Source: Elusimicrobiota bacterium
Lineage (GTDB): Bacteria; Elusimicrobiota; Elusimicrobia; UBA1565
Length of the DNA: 64,000 nt
Assembly: GCA_003450735.1 (NCBI GenBank)
Contig: DMEZ01000018.1
Location: 60,286 to 124,285, forward strand
Reading direction: 5' to 3'
Shown: positions 33,903-44,644 of the stretch, in pieces
Position numbering within the stretch: position 1 is the stretch's first letter
Layout: each line of letters begins with the position of its first letter
The notes under the pieces: model-generated
Seen by the model: the letters and a program-made list of their open reading frames with translations, nothing else
What the model was told of the DNA's origin: nothing
The model's database searches: none
Program-made: the position numbers and the translations under genes

Positions 33903-35156
33903 ATGTCTTTCGTATTGACGGCGATCCTTATCCTCGTTGCGGGGCTCGGCTGGGCCGCCGAGCTTTCCTACTGGCCCTCCTCCAACCCCGAGGAGATCCA
34001 GCTGGCCCGGACCCTGGTCGAGGAGTGGAACAGACTCCGGCCGGATATCCCGGTCAAGATGCAGCCGCTGCCGGCCGGCCAGTCCAGCGAGGAGGTGCTG
34101 CTCTCCGCCGTGGTGTCCAAGACAGCGCCGGACGTGTGCTCCAACATCCTCCCCGCGATGATGGGGAGGTTCGTGAGATCCAAGGCCATCGTCCCGCTGG
34201 ACGGCTTCGACGATCACGAGCGGGTCCTCTACGGCAGGACGGATGCGCGGCAGGTGGAGCGGTTCCGTTCCGCGGACGGGAAGCTCTACCAAGTGCCCTG
34301 GAAAAGCAACCCGGTCATGCTGGTCTACAACGCGGAGATCTTCGACTCCCTCGGACTGAAGCCGCCGCGCACCTACGGCGAGTTCGCGAAAGCGGCCAAG
34401 GTCCTCACCCGGGATTCGGACGGGGACGGCAGGATCGACCGCTGGGCCATGAAAGTGTCCATCAAGAACCTCTGGTGGCAGAGGCTCTTCGACTTCTACA
34501 CCTTCTACGTGGCGGCTTCCGGCGGCAAGACGCTGCTCGAAAAGGAAAAGGCCGCCTTCGACAACCCCGCGGCAGTATCGGTCATGCGGTTCTTCAGGGA
34601 GGGGTTCAAGAACGAGTATTTCCCGCTTTCCGGTTCCGCGGGAGACGTTTTTCTGGACGGCAAAGCCGCCATGGACGTGGCCGGGCCCTGGGCGGTCAAG
34701 TATTACGAGCGGATAAGGCCGGGCTTCAAGTTCGGCTTCAGCCCGATCCCGGTGCCGGACGGGCACACGGGGCCGGTCTACACCTACGGCGACGCCAAGA
34801 ACATCGTCATCTTCTCGAACACCCGGCATCCGAAGCAGGCGTGGGAGTTCGTCAAATTCCTCATCAGCAAGCAGGCGGACCGCAGGCTCCTGGAGATCAC
34901 GAACCAGATGCCGATGCGAAAAGGCCTGACTTCGGATCCTTATTTCGCGGATTTCTTCCGGAAGAACCCGGCCCTTAGGAAGCCTGCGGAGCAGACGGCC
35001 CGCGTGGCGCCGACGGACGAGTCCGTGCATCTGGTGCAGATCCTGGATTCCCTCTCCAGCCAGTTCGAGGCCTGCGCGGTCTACGGCGAGATCCCGCCCG
35101 AAGAATCGATCAGGGCCGCGGCGAAAGAGGTGCAGTACATCTATGACCATTGGTAG
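33903..35156 (+). CDS. Sugar ABC transporter substrate-binding protein
   Basis: 417 residues from ATG 33903 with signal peptide MSFVLTAILILVAGLGWA; an upstream in-frame ATG (33828) would spoil it. The family-1 extracellular solute-binding fold is clear: ELSYWPSSNPEEIQLARTLVEEWNRL, VYNAEIFDSLGLKPPRTYGEF, GKAAMDVAGPWAV and HPKQAWEFVKFLIS. It would bind an oligosaccharide in the periplasm and deliver it to the permeases. Its end overlaps the first permease start by 14 bases. Manno-oligosaccharide is inferred from GH130 next door. Confidence 0.88.
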   Translation: MSFVLTAILILVAGLGWAAELSYWPSSNPEEIQLARTLVEEWNRLRPDIPVKMQPLPAGQSSEEVLLSAVVSKTAPDVCSNILPAMMGRFVRSKAIVPLDGFDDHERVLYGRTDARQVERFRSADGKLYQVPWKSNPVMLVYNAEIFDSLGLKPPRTYGEFAKAAKVLTRDSDGDGRIDRWAMKVSIKNLWWQRLFDFYTFYVAASGGKTLLEKEKAAFDNPAAVSVMRFFREGFKNEYFPLSGSAGDVFLDGKAAMDVAGPWAVKYYERIRPGFKFGFSPIPVPDGHTGPVYTYGDAKNIVIFSNTRHPKQAWEFVKFLISKQADRRLLEITNQMPMRKGLTSDPYFADFFRKNPALRKPAEQTARVAPTDESVHLVQILDSLSSQFEACAVYGEIPPEESIRAAAKEVQYIYDHW

Positions 35157-36018
35157 AAGGCCGGCCGAAAGGGCGGGCCTCCTTTTCGTGTCCCCTTACC
35201 TGCTGTTCCTCGCGGTGTTCAGCGCCTATCCGCTGCTGTTCGCGTTCTACCTGGTATTCCACCGTTGGGACATCGTATCCCCGCCGGTCTACGTGGGCCT
35301 CGCCAATTTCAGCTATCTGGCCGGGGACGTGAAATTCTGGCGCGCGCTGCTGAACACCGCCCTCTTCCTCGCGCTCCATGTGCCGCTGCAGATCGTCTTC
35401 TCGATGCTGATCGCCATGGCGCTCGCCGAGAAGATCGCGGCCCGGGGGTTCTTCCGGGCCGTGTTCTTCCTGCCGGTCATCATCTCGGGCGCGGTGGTGA
35501 CGATCCTCTGGCAGAAGCTCTATGCCACGGATACCGGGGTCTTCAACCAGCTTCTGGCCTGCCTGGGGCTGCCGCCGGTCCGATGGCTCACCAGCACCAA
35601 GCTGGCGATGGCCTCCATCGCCGTCATGGCGACCTGGAAGAACATGGGCTTCTACGTCGTACTGTTCCTGGCGGGCATCTTGAACATCCCGGGGCATCTC
35701 TACGAGGCCTCGAGGATCGAAGGGGCCAGCCGCTGGCAGGATTTCCGCTTTATCACGCTGCCGCTCTTGAGGCCCACCATGCTGCTGGTCGTGGTGCTCT
35801 CCACCCTGGGCGCGTTCAGCCTTTTCATCGAGCCCTATGTGATGACCGGCGGCGGGCCGCTCGACACGACTCTGTCGGTGGTGCTCTACATGTACAAGCA
35901 CGCCTTCATGTTCCAGCACATGGGCTATGCCTCGACGGTCGGGTTCGCGCTCGCGCTCCTGGCGCTCGTGGTGGTGCTGGTGCAGAAGAGATATCTCGAT
36001 ACGGAGGCGCATTACTAA
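35143..36018 (+). CDS. Sugar ABC transporter permease, MalF/UgpA type
   Basis: 291 residues with six membrane helices. The first begins LLFVSPYLLFLAVFSAYPLL, typical of this family. The EAA loop that docks the ATPase is YEASRIEGASRWQDFRFITL near residue 190. It partners with the permease directly downstream. Confidence 0.92.
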   Translation: MTIGRRPAERAGLLFVSPYLLFLAVFSAYPLLFAFYLVFHRWDIVSPPVYVGLANFSYLAGDVKFWRALLNTALFLALHVPLQIVFSMLIAMALAEKIAARGFFRAVFFLPVIISGAVVTILWQKLYATDTGVFNQLLACLGLPPVRWLTSTKLAMASIAVMATWKNMGFYVVLFLAGILNIPGHLYEASRIEGASRWQDFRFITLPLLRPTMLLVVVLSTLGAFSLFIEPYVMTGGGPLDTTLSVVLYMYKHAFMFQHMGYASTVGFALALLALVVVLVQKRYLDTEAHY

Positions 36019-36019
36019 G

Positions 36020-36838
36020 ATGCCCTCCACGAAGAAGCTGGCGCTGCATCTCGTGCTCGTTTGCGCCGCCGCAAGCTTCCTCTACCCGTTCTTGTGGATG
36101 GCCGCGGCCGCGCTGAAGCCGGGGTCCGAGGCCCTGTCCATGAGCCTTTGGTCCTCCCATTTCACGCTGGCGAACTACGCCGCCGTCTTCAAGAAGATCC
36201 CGATAGGCAGAGCCCTGCTGAACAGCCTCCTCGTCGCCTCCTGCACCACCGCGTCCGTGCTGTTCTTCAGCTCGCTGGCCGGCTACGCGCTGGCCAAGCT
36301 GCGGTTCAGGGGCAAGCAGGCGGTGTTCATCGCCGCGCTCGTCACCATGATGATCCCGGGCCAGCTGACGCTCATCCCTCTGTACACGCTCATCGTAAGG
36401 TTCGGCTGGATCGATTCCTACCTGGGGCTCATCGCCCCGGGCATGATGAGCGCGATGGGGATCCTGATATTCAGGCAGACGTTCATGGCGATACCCGACG
36501 AGCTCATCGAGGCCGCCAGGATCGAGGGCTGCAGCGAGCTGGACATCCTGATCCGGATCTTCTGGCCGCTGTCCAAGCCGGCCATGGTCACCGTGGGCAT
36601 CGTCACCTTCATGGCCTCCTGGAACGAGGTGCTCTGGCCCATGATGGTGATCCGGGAACAGCAGATGATGACGATGCCGCAGATGATCACCATGTTCTCG
36701 GTGGGCGGCCAGGCGGGGGGCGAGCTGGGCGTGGAGCTTGCCGCCTCGATGATCCTGGTGCTCCCGATCGCCGCGGCCTACGCCTTCTTCCAGAGATATT
36801 TCATTGAAGGGATCGCCACCGCCGGGATAAAAGGATAG
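36020..36838 (+). CDS. Sugar ABC transporter permease, MalG/UgpE type
   Basis: 272 residues from ATG 36020, one base after the previous stop; longer frames upstream are shadows. It has six helices, the substituted pattern FLYPFLWMAAAALKPGSE typical of MalG proteins, and the EAA loop LIEAARIEGCSELDILIRIFWPL. It is the second channel subunit of the same importer. Confidence 0.92.
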   Translation: MPSTKKLALHLVLVCAAASFLYPFLWMAAAALKPGSEALSMSLWSSHFTLANYAAVFKKIPIGRALLNSLLVASCTTASVLFFSSLAGYALAKLRFRGKQAVFIAALVTMMIPGQLTLIPLYTLIVRFGWIDSYLGLIAPGMMSAMGILIFRQTFMAIPDELIEAARIEGCSELDILIRIFWPLSKPAMVTVGIVTFMASWNEVLWPMMVIREQQMMTMPQMITMFSVGGQAGGELGVELAASMILVLPIAAAYAFFQRYFIEGIATAGIKG

Positions 36839-36844
36839 GAGCCC

Positions 36845-37957
36845 ATGGCAAAAGTAGTGCTCGAAAAGGTGGAGAAACGCTACGCCGGCAACGCCGCGGC
36901 CACGGTGCGGGCGCTGGACCTCGAGATCGACGACGGCGAGTTCCTGGTGCTGGTGGGGTCGTCTGGCTGCGGCAAGTCGACCGTTCTCAGGATGATCGCC
37001 GGCCTCATCGACGTCACGGGCGGCAGGATCTTCATCGACGGCGCGGATGTGACGAGGCGGCCGCCCAAGGACCGGGACGTCTCGATGGTCTTCCAGAATT
37101 ACGCGCTGTTCCCGCACATGGACGTTTCCGACAACATCGGCTTCGGCCTCAAGATCCGGGGCTGCGGCAAGGAGGAGACCGCGCAGCGCGTAGCCGCCAC
37201 GGCGGAGCTGCTGGGCATCGGAGCGTTGCTCGACAAAAAGCCGGGGCAGCTCAGCGGCGGCCAGCGCCAGCGGGTGGCGCTGGGAAGGGCGATCATCCGC
37301 AACCCGAAGGTGTTTTTGTTCGACGAACCGCTGAGCAACCTGGACGCGAAGCTGAGGGCCCAGATGCGGGCCGAACTCTTGAAGCTGCACCGCAGGCTCA
37401 AGGCCACCACGATCTACGTGACGCACGACCAGTGCGAGGCCATGACGATGGCGGACAGGCTGGCCGTGCTCAACGAGGGAGCCTTGCAGCAGTGCGGCGC
37501 TCCGCTGGAGGTCTACGCCGAGCCGAAGAACACGTTCGTGGCCACGTTCATCGGGATGCCGCCCATGAATCTCTTCAAGGCCGAGCTCGCGGCGGAGGAT
37601 GGCGCGTGCCGCTTCAGGCTCCCGGGGGGCGCGCTCATCCCGGTCCCGGAGCCGCTCGCCCGGCGCCTCAAGGCCCGCAAGGACACGGGCTACACCGTCG
37701 GCATCAGGCCGGAGCATATCGTCCCGGCGCGGGAGCGGCGCGCCGGCCCGGCCATCGCCTGCGAGGTGGAGCTGGCGGAGTCCCTGGGCAACGGTCTTTG
37801 CCTCCACTGCCTCGGCGCGGGGCTCAGCTTCCAGGCCGCCCTGAAGCCGGACTTCCCGGTGAAGACGGGGGACCGCATCGAGCTCGCTTTCTCCACGGAG
37901 AAGCTCTGCGTCTTCGACGGCAGCGGCGACGCGGTCGCCGGCGCAGCCGGGGACTAG
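36845..37957 (+). CDS. Sugar ABC transporter ATPase, MalK/UgpC type
   Basis: 370 residues. Walker A GSSGCGKST (about 38-46), Q-loop VFQNYALFPHM, signature LSGGQRQRVALGRA, Walker B VFLFDEPLSNLD and H-loop YVTHDQCEAMT are all intact. The C-terminal TOBE/MOP domain (GIRPEHIV) is present. Many genomes encode one such ATPase serving several importers; here it is next to its permeases. Directly after its stop lies the collapsed glycosidase remnant. Confidence 0.93.
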   Translation: MAKVVLEKVEKRYAGNAAATVRALDLEIDDGEFLVLVGSSGCGKSTVLRMIAGLIDVTGGRIFIDGADVTRRPPKDRDVSMVFQNYALFPHMDVSDNIGFGLKIRGCGKEETAQRVAATAELLGIGALLDKKPGQLSGGQRQRVALGRAIIRNPKVFLFDEPLSNLDAKLRAQMRAELLKLHRRLKATTIYVTHDQCEAMTMADRLAVLNEGALQQCGAPLEVYAEPKNTFVATFIGMPPMNLFKAELAAEDGACRFRLPGGALIPVPEPLARRLKARKDTGYTVGIRPEHIVPARERRAGPAIACEVELAESLGNGLCLHCLGAGLSFQAALKPDFPVKTGDRIELAFSTEKLCVFDGSGDAVAGAAGD

Positions 37958-38090
37958 GGCGCCCTGTTCTACGGCCTGAACTATCGAAAGATCCGGCGCT
38001 GGGACCTCGGCCGTCTCCTGCGGCACGTTAGACTCGGCGTCCCTTCCGGATGGGCCGATAGGCTCTCCTCGCTCATCGCGAAAGGATACA
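37955..38090 (+). pseudogene. Collapsed remnant of the clan GH-A glycosidase gene
   Basis: From the preceding stop (TAGGGC) the sequence reads CTG TTC TAC GGC CTG AAC TAT, matching the first codons of the glycosidase at 51439 (MFYGLNY). It then jumps in frame to RKIRRWDLxRLLR, matching codons near 52505-52545 of the same gene. The copies match almost base for base, so the first ~7 codons are fused to the last ~65 with about 1 kb lost. ATG has become CTG. The remnant shows that a glycosidase once completed the mannoside locus here. Confidence 0.75.
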
Positions 38091-38099
38091 ATATGCGCC

Positions 38100-39602
38100 A
38101 TGAAGCGCCCGGATAAGAGCCTCAAGGACGTCCGCGCCGCTTTGCGGCGCGGGGCGAACGTGGTGCCGCTGGTCCGCGAGTTCCAGTCCGACACGCTCAC
38201 TCCCGTCGCCGCCTTCCTGCGGCTGGCGCGCCCTGCCGAGCCTTCTTTCCTTCTAGAGAGCGTCGAGGGAGGAGAGCGCCTCGCCCGCTACTCCTTCCTG
38301 GGAGCCCGCCCTTTCGAGACCCTCACGGTCGTGCGGGGAGAGGTGCGCTGCGTCCGCGGCCGCGAGACCCTCCGCCTCCCCGGCTGCCCTTTCCGCACCC
38401 TGGGCGAGAGGCTCGAGCGCTATCGCGCCCTTCCTGAACCGGGGCTGCCCCGCTTCTGCGGCGGGGCGGTCGGCTTCGTCGGCTACGAGATGATCCGCCA
38501 TCTCGAGCCTACGGTGCGTCTCGATCCTCCCCCGGGGCCGGAGGCCCGCTTGGCGGTCTTCGGCAGCGTGGTCGCCTTCGACAGGCTCCGGCACCGGCTG
38601 CTGCTGATCTCCAACGTCATCGCCGAGGCCGGCGTCCCCTTGACTCGGGCCTACCGCGCGGCCGACGACGAGCTCGATCGGATGGAGCTCCGCCTCCGCC
38701 GCCCGCAGCCGGCCGAGCGCGCCTCCCCCCCCGCCGCCGGAGCGCCAGGCCGCCCGTCTTTGCCGCGTCCGCGCCTGGGAGCCCGCGCCTTCATGGACGG
38801 GGTGCGCCGCCTCAAAGAGGACATCCGCGCCGGGGAGATATTCCAGGCGGTCTTCTCCGACCGCTTCGATGTCCCGGTCCGCTGCTCGTCCTTCGAGGTC
38901 TACCGCCGCCTGCGCTCGATCAATCCGTCCCCCTACATGTTCTATATCGGGTCCGAGGACGACGCGGTCTTGGGCACCTCTCCCGAGATGCTGGTCCGGG
39001 TGGAAGGCCGGATGGCGGAGACCCGGCCCATCGCGGGGACCCGGCCGCGCGGCGCCTCCGAGGAGGATGACCGGCGGCTCGAGCGCAGCTTGCTGGCCAG
39101 CGTCAAGGAGCGGGCGGAGCACGTCATGCTCGTCGATCTCGGACGCAACGACCTGGGACGCGTGGCGCAGCCCGGGAGCGTCCACGTGCCGTCCTTGATG
39201 CAGGTCGAGCGCTATTCACACGTCATGCACATCGTATCCAGCGTGCGCGCCAAGCTGCGCCGCGGAGCCTCCCCGTGGGACGCCTTCGCCGCCTGCTTCC
39301 CCGCCGGGACGGTCAGCGGCGCTCCCAAGATCCGCGCCATGCAGCTGGTCGCCGCGCTTGAGCGCGAGCCCCGCGGCCTCTACGCCGGAGCGGTGGTCTA
39401 CCGCGATTTCCGAGGCAACCTCGACTCCTGCATCGCCATCCGCAGCGTCTCGATCTCCGGGCGCGGCGGCGAGCGCCGGGCCTGCGTCCAAGCCGGGGCC
39501 GGCATCGTCGCCGACTCGCGCCCCGCCGCCGAACTCAGCGAGATCCGGGCCAAGGCCGGGGCGACGCTCCAGGCCATCCGCTTGGCTGAGGGACGGCGAT
39601 GA
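38100..39602 (+). CDS. trpE: Anthranilate synthase component I
   Basis: 500 residues, usual length. It converts chorismate and ammonia/glutamine to anthranilate, the first step of tryptophan synthesis. The feedback-inhibition motif LLES is kept (SFLLESVEGGERLARYSF). Chorismate-binding marks are IFQAVFSDRF, SPEMLVRVEG, RPIAGTRPRG, DLGRNDLGRV and PAGTVSGAPKIRAM. No leader peptide or attenuator is apparent upstream, where the glycosidase remnant lies; TACAAT (38087-38092) seven bases before ATG is the only -10-like site. First gene of the trp-aro supraoperon. Confidence 0.95.
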   Translation: MKRPDKSLKDVRAALRRGANVVPLVREFQSDTLTPVAAFLRLARPAEPSFLLESVEGGERLARYSFLGARPFETLTVVRGEVRCVRGRETLRLPGCPFRTLGERLERYRALPEPGLPRFCGGAVGFVGYEMIRHLEPTVRLDPPPGPEARLAVFGSVVAFDRLRHRLLLISNVIAEAGVPLTRAYRAADDELDRMELRLRRPQPAERASPPAAGAPGRPSLPRPRLGARAFMDGVRRLKEDIRAGEIFQAVFSDRFDVPVRCSSFEVYRRLRSINPSPYMFYIGSEDDAVLGTSPEMLVRVEGRMAETRPIAGTRPRGASEEDDRRLERSLLASVKERAEHVMLVDLGRNDLGRVAQPGSVHVPSLMQVERYSHVMHIVSSVRAKLRRGASPWDAFAACFPAGTVSGAPKIRAMQLVAALEREPRGLYAGAVVYRDFRGNLDSCIAIRSVSISGRGGERRACVQAGAGIVADSRPAAELSEIRAKAGATLQAIRLAEGRR

Positions 39603-40168
39603 TCCTGCTCATAGACAACTACGACTCCTTCACCTACAACCTCTACCAGTACCTGCGGGAGCTCGGGGCCTCGGTACTGGTGCGCAGGAACGACGCCGTC
39701 TCGGCGGACGAGGTGCGCCGGCGCCGGCCGGACGGCCTGGTCCTCTCGCCCGGCCCGGGCCGCCCGGAGGACGCCGGGGTCTGCATCGAGCTGATCCGCG
39801 CCTTCTGCACCGAGCTGCCGATCCTCGGAGTCTGTCTCGGACACCAGGCCATCGCCCAGGCCTTCGGGGGCCGCATCGTGCGCGCTCCCCGGCTCATGCA
39901 CGGCAAGACCAGCGCCATCCGGCACGACGGCCGCGGCTTGTTCCGCGGCCTGAGCAACCCCTTCACCGCCACCCGCTATCATTCCCTGATGGCCGAGAAG
40001 CGCTCGCTGCCGCGCTGCCTCCAGGTCACGGCGCGCGCACCCGACGGGATCATCATGGGCCTGCGCCACCGGCGATTCCCCGTCGCCGGGGTCCAGTTCC
40101 ACCCGGAATCCATACTCACGGGTCCGGGCAAGGAGATCCTCAAGAACTTCCTCGCGGGGACGAGATGA
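39599..40168 (+). CDS. trpG: Anthranilate synthase component II (glutamine amidotransferase)
   Basis: 189 residues, class I glutamine amidotransferase that feeds ammonia to TrpE. The nucleophile Cys is in ILGVCLGHQAIAQAFGG and the His/Glu pair in VQFHPESIL. LIDNYDSFTYNL at the start is typical. It overlaps trpE by four bases (ATGA). Confidence 0.95.
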   Translation: MILLIDNYDSFTYNLYQYLRELGASVLVRRNDAVSADEVRRRRPDGLVLSPGPGRPEDAGVCIELIRAFCTELPILGVCLGHQAIAQAFGGRIVRAPRLMHGKTSAIRHDGRGLFRGLSNPFTATRYHSLMAEKRSLPRCLQVTARAPDGIIMGLRHRRFPVAGVQFHPESILTGPGKEILKNFLAGTR

Positions 40169-41190
40169 GCGAGCTCGCGCGCCGTACCGCCGAGCTGCGC
40201 CGCGGAGGCCCGCTCGACCGCGAGCGCGCCCGCGAGATCCTCGCCCTGCTGCTCTCGGGCGCGGAGGCGGAGGCGGAGATCCGGGCCCTGCTGCTCGCCG
40301 TCAACGAACGCGGCGTCGACGAACAGGCCTTGTTCGGCTTCGCGGAAGGCCTCCGGGAGAAGGCGGTGAATGTCCGGGTCGACCGCGAGCCCCTGGTCGA
40401 CACCTGCGGTACCGGCGGCGACGGGCTGCAGACCTTCAACATCTCCACGGCCGCCGCCTTGGTCGCGGCCGGAGCCGGGCTCGCCGTGGCCAAGCACGGG
40501 AACCGCTCCGTATCGAGCCGGTCGGGCTCCGCGGACGTCCTCGAGGCTCTCGGCGTCCCCGTCGCCGAACCGCCGGAGGCGGTGCGCGCGTCCATCGAGG
40601 AACTGGGCTTCGGCTTCTTCTTCGCCCCGCGCTACCACCCCGCCATGAAGCACGTCGGCCCGGCGCGCAAGGCCCTCGGGGTGCGCACGTTCTTCAACCT
40701 TCTGGGCCCGCTGGCCAATCCGGCGCTCGTCCGCAGGCAGGTGGTCGGCGTCTATGATCCGGAGCTCCTGGAGACCTACGCCCGCGTCCTGCTGCGCCTG
40801 GGGGCGCAGCGCGTCCTGGTGGTCCGAGGCGAGGACGGCATGGACGAGCTCTCGCTCGCCGCGCCCACCCGCGTCTGCAGCGCCGAGGCGGGCGGCGCCG
40901 TCCGGATCGAGACCGTATCGCCCGAGGACGCCGGGCTCCTCCGCTGCGCGCCCGCGGCGCTGCGCGGCGGCGACGCGGTGGAGAACGCGCGCGAACTCGA
41001 GGCCCTGCTCGGCGGACGGCCGGGGCCGCTTCTCGACGCGGTCCTGCTCAACGCGGCGGCGGCGTTCCTCGTCGCCGGGCTCGCGGCCGATCTGCGCGAG
41101 GGGGTGACCCAAGCGCGCGCCAGCGTCGCCTCGGGGAGAGCGATGGCCGTGCTCGAGGGGCTCCGCGCCCGCCGCCGGGAGGACCGCTGA
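40165..41190 (+). CDS. trpD: Anthranilate phosphoribosyltransferase
   Basis: 341 residues from the ATG overlapping the trpG stop; the much longer open frame upstream is a shadow. It transfers phosphoribose from PRPP to anthranilate. Signatures are VDTCGTGGDGLQTFNIST, the KHGNRSVSSRSGSADVLEALG loop region, and RTFFNLLGPLANPA. Confidence 0.95.
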   Translation: MSELARRTAELRRGGPLDRERAREILALLLSGAEAEAEIRALLLAVNERGVDEQALFGFAEGLREKAVNVRVDREPLVDTCGTGGDGLQTFNISTAAALVAAGAGLAVAKHGNRSVSSRSGSADVLEALGVPVAEPPEAVRASIEELGFGFFFAPRYHPAMKHVGPARKALGVRTFFNLLGPLANPALVRRQVVGVYDPELLETYARVLLRLGAQRVLVVRGEDGMDELSLAAPTRVCSAEAGGAVRIETVSPEDAGLLRCAPAALRGGDAVENARELEALLGGRPGPLLDAVLLNAAAAFLVAGLAADLREGVTQARASVASGRAMAVLEGLRARRREDR

Positions 41191-41981
41191 TGGGGGGCTC
41201 GGTGCTCGAGCGCATCGCGGCATCCTCCAGAAAACGGACCGCCTTGGCCAAGGCCGCCGAGCCGCCGCAAGAGCTCCGGCGGCGCATCGCTCGGGCCCCG
41301 GCGCGGCGCCCCTTCACCGGGCGCCTGCGCGCTCCCGGCCTCCACATCATCGCCGAGATCAAGCGCGCCTCCCCCTCCGCGGGGCCGCTCGGGACGGACA
41401 TCGTCCCCGCGCGCGTCGCCGCCGACTACGCGGCCCACGGGGCCGCCGCGCTCTCGGTCCTCACCGAGCCGGAGTTCTTCGACGGCGACCTCGCGCACCT
41501 CAGCTCGGCGCGCGCCGCGGTCCAGCTCCCCGTGCTGATGAAGGACTTCTTCCTCGAGGAGTACCAGCTCCTGCAGGCGCGGGCCGCCGGCGCCGACTGC
41601 GTGCTGCTCATCGCCGCCTTGCTCGGCGCCGGCGGCCTGGAGGACCTGCTCCGCTCCGCGGACGCGCTCGACCTTGACGCATTGGTCGAGGTCCACGACG
41701 AGGACGAGCTGCGCCTGGCGCTGGCGGCGGGAGCGCGGCTGATCGGAGTCAACAACCGGGACCTCAAGACCCTGGCCGTCGACTTGGAGGTCTCGCGGCG
41801 CCTGGCGCCCCTGGCCGCCGGCGCAAGCGCGGTCCTCCTCTCCGAGAGCGGGCTCCGGACGCGCGCCCAGCTGCTGGAGATGGCCGCGCTCGGCTTCCGC
41901 GGCTTTCTCATCGGCACGCATCTCATCGCGAGCGGCCGGCCCGGGCACGCCTTGGCCGAGCTCCTCAAGGAGGAGGCGTGA
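41190..41981 (+). CDS. trpC: Indole-3-glycerol phosphate synthase
   Basis: 263 residues with the TIM-barrel signature IIAEIKRASPSAGPL (catalytic Lys), LMKDFFLEEYQLLQARAAGAD, LVEVHDEDEL and IGVNNRDLKTL. The start ATG shares a base with the trpD stop (TGATG). Confidence 0.95.
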   Translation: MGGSVLERIAASSRKRTALAKAAEPPQELRRRIARAPARRPFTGRLRAPGLHIIAEIKRASPSAGPLGTDIVPARVAADYAAHGAAALSVLTEPEFFDGDLAHLSSARAAVQLPVLMKDFFLEEYQLLQARAAGADCVLLIAALLGAGGLEDLLRSADALDLDALVEVHDEDELRLALAAGARLIGVNNRDLKTLAVDLEVSRRLAPLAAGASAVLLSESGLRTRAQLLEMAALGFRGFLIGTHLIASGRPGHALAELLKEEA

Positions 41982-42621
41982 CACCGACCCGGGTCAAAGT
42001 CTGCGGGATCACCCGCCCGCAGGACGCTAGTGCTGCCGCTGAGGCCGGGGCCTGGGCCGTGGGCTTCATCTTCGCGCCCGCCAGCCCCCGCCGCGTCTCC
42101 ATCGCGGCCGCCAAGCGCGCCGCCGCCGGCTTGCCCGCTTCGGTCCTCCGCGTCGGGGTGTTCTTCGAACAGGATGAAGAGGCGATCCGCCGGACGCAGC
42201 GGGAGGCGGGCCTCGACCTTCTTCAGCTACACGGCGCCGGCAGCGTCCGCCTCTGCCGAGCGCTCGGCGAAGAGCGCTGCATCGAAGCCGTCTCACTCCA
42301 AGACCCGAGCGGCCTCGCGGCCGCCCGGCGGCGGAAGGCGGAGTACCTGCTGATCGACCGCCCCCGCTCCGGCAAGACGGCCTCTCCGACGGCGGCCGTC
42401 GATTGGACGCTGGCCGCCGGGCTGGCGCGGACCCGGCCGAAGACCCTGCTCGCCGGAGCGCTCTCGCCCGACAACGTCGGCGACGCCATCCGGCGGGTGA
42501 GGCCCTGGGGCGTGGACGCATCGAGCGGCCTCGAGATCTCGCCCGGCGTCAAGGACCCCGGGCTGATCCGCGGGTTCTTCGCGGCGGTGCGCCAGGCGGA
42601 CGAGAGGCGAGGGAGCGAACG

Positions 42622-42625
<4 letters not shown>
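41978..42625 (+). CDS. trpF: Phosphoribosylanthranilate isomerase
   Basis: 215 residues from GTG 41978 (GTGA overlap). The catalytic Cys is in RVKVCGITRPQDA, the Asp in the GVDASSGLEISPGVKD loop, and the phosphate loop LLAGALSPDNV is present. It catalyses the Amadori rearrangement between TrpD and TrpC. Confidence 0.94.
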
Positions 42626-43816
<1,191 letters not shown>

Positions 43817-43827
<11 letters not shown>

Positions 43828-44641
43828 GCGGCGCCTCAGCCGGGCCATCCTCCGCGCCAACCGGGCGGGGCGCGCCGCCTTCATCCCCTACCTCGCGGCC
43901 GGCGATCCTTCGCTCGCCGCGACCGGGTCGTTCCTCGAAGTGCTGAGGGAGGCCGGGGCCGACATCATCGAGCTCGGCGTCCCCTTCTCCGATCCCATCG
44001 CAGACGGACCGGTCAACCAGCGGGCAGCGGAGCGCGCGCTCGCGGCCGGAGCGACTCTGCCCGGCATCCTCGAGATGGTCCGCGGCGTCCGCCGCACGGG
44101 TCTCGCCACTCCGCTGGTGCTGTTCAGCTACTACAACCCGGTGCTGCGCATGGGGCCGGCCGTCTTCGCTCAAGCCGCGCGCGCGGCGGGAGTCGACGGC
44201 GCCTTGATCGTGGACCTCCCCCCCGAAGAGGCGGGGGCCTATCGGAAGGCCGCCGGCGCCGCCGGCCTGGAGACCGTCTTTCTGGCCTCGCCCACCACAT
44301 CGGAGGAGCGGCTCAAGCTCATCGCTCGGGCCTCCACCGGATTCATCTACTACGTCTCGCGCCTGGGCGTCACCGGCGCGCGCGAGAGCCTGTCGCAGAC
44401 CCTCGACGAAGAGCTGACCCGCATCAAGCGCGTCGCGGCCAAACCGGTGGCGGTGGGCTTCGGCATCTCGACTCCGGAGCAGGCGGCGTGCGCCGCCCGC
44501 GGCGCCGACGCCGTGGTCGTCGGCAGCGCCTTGGTCCGTTTGCTCGAGGACGCCGCGCCCGGGCAAGCCGCCGCCCGGATCGGCGAGTCGGCCCGCGCCT
44601 TGGCCGCGGCGCTGGTACGCGGGAAGACGCGAGGAGGATGA
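43817..44641 (+). CDS. trpA: Tryptophan synthase alpha chain
   Basis: 274 residues from ATG 43817, with AGGAGG seven bases upstream and an 11-base overlap with trpB. Catalytic Glu is in IIELGVPFSDPIADGP and Asp in ALIVDLPPEEA. It cleaves indole-glycerol phosphate and passes indole to TrpB. Confidence 0.95.
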
Positions 44642-44644
44642 CCG

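Noticed and set aside
37958..38099. trp attenuator or leader peptide before trpE
   Set aside because: There is no run of Trp codons and no terminator/antiterminator pair; the interval is explained by the glycosidase remnant.
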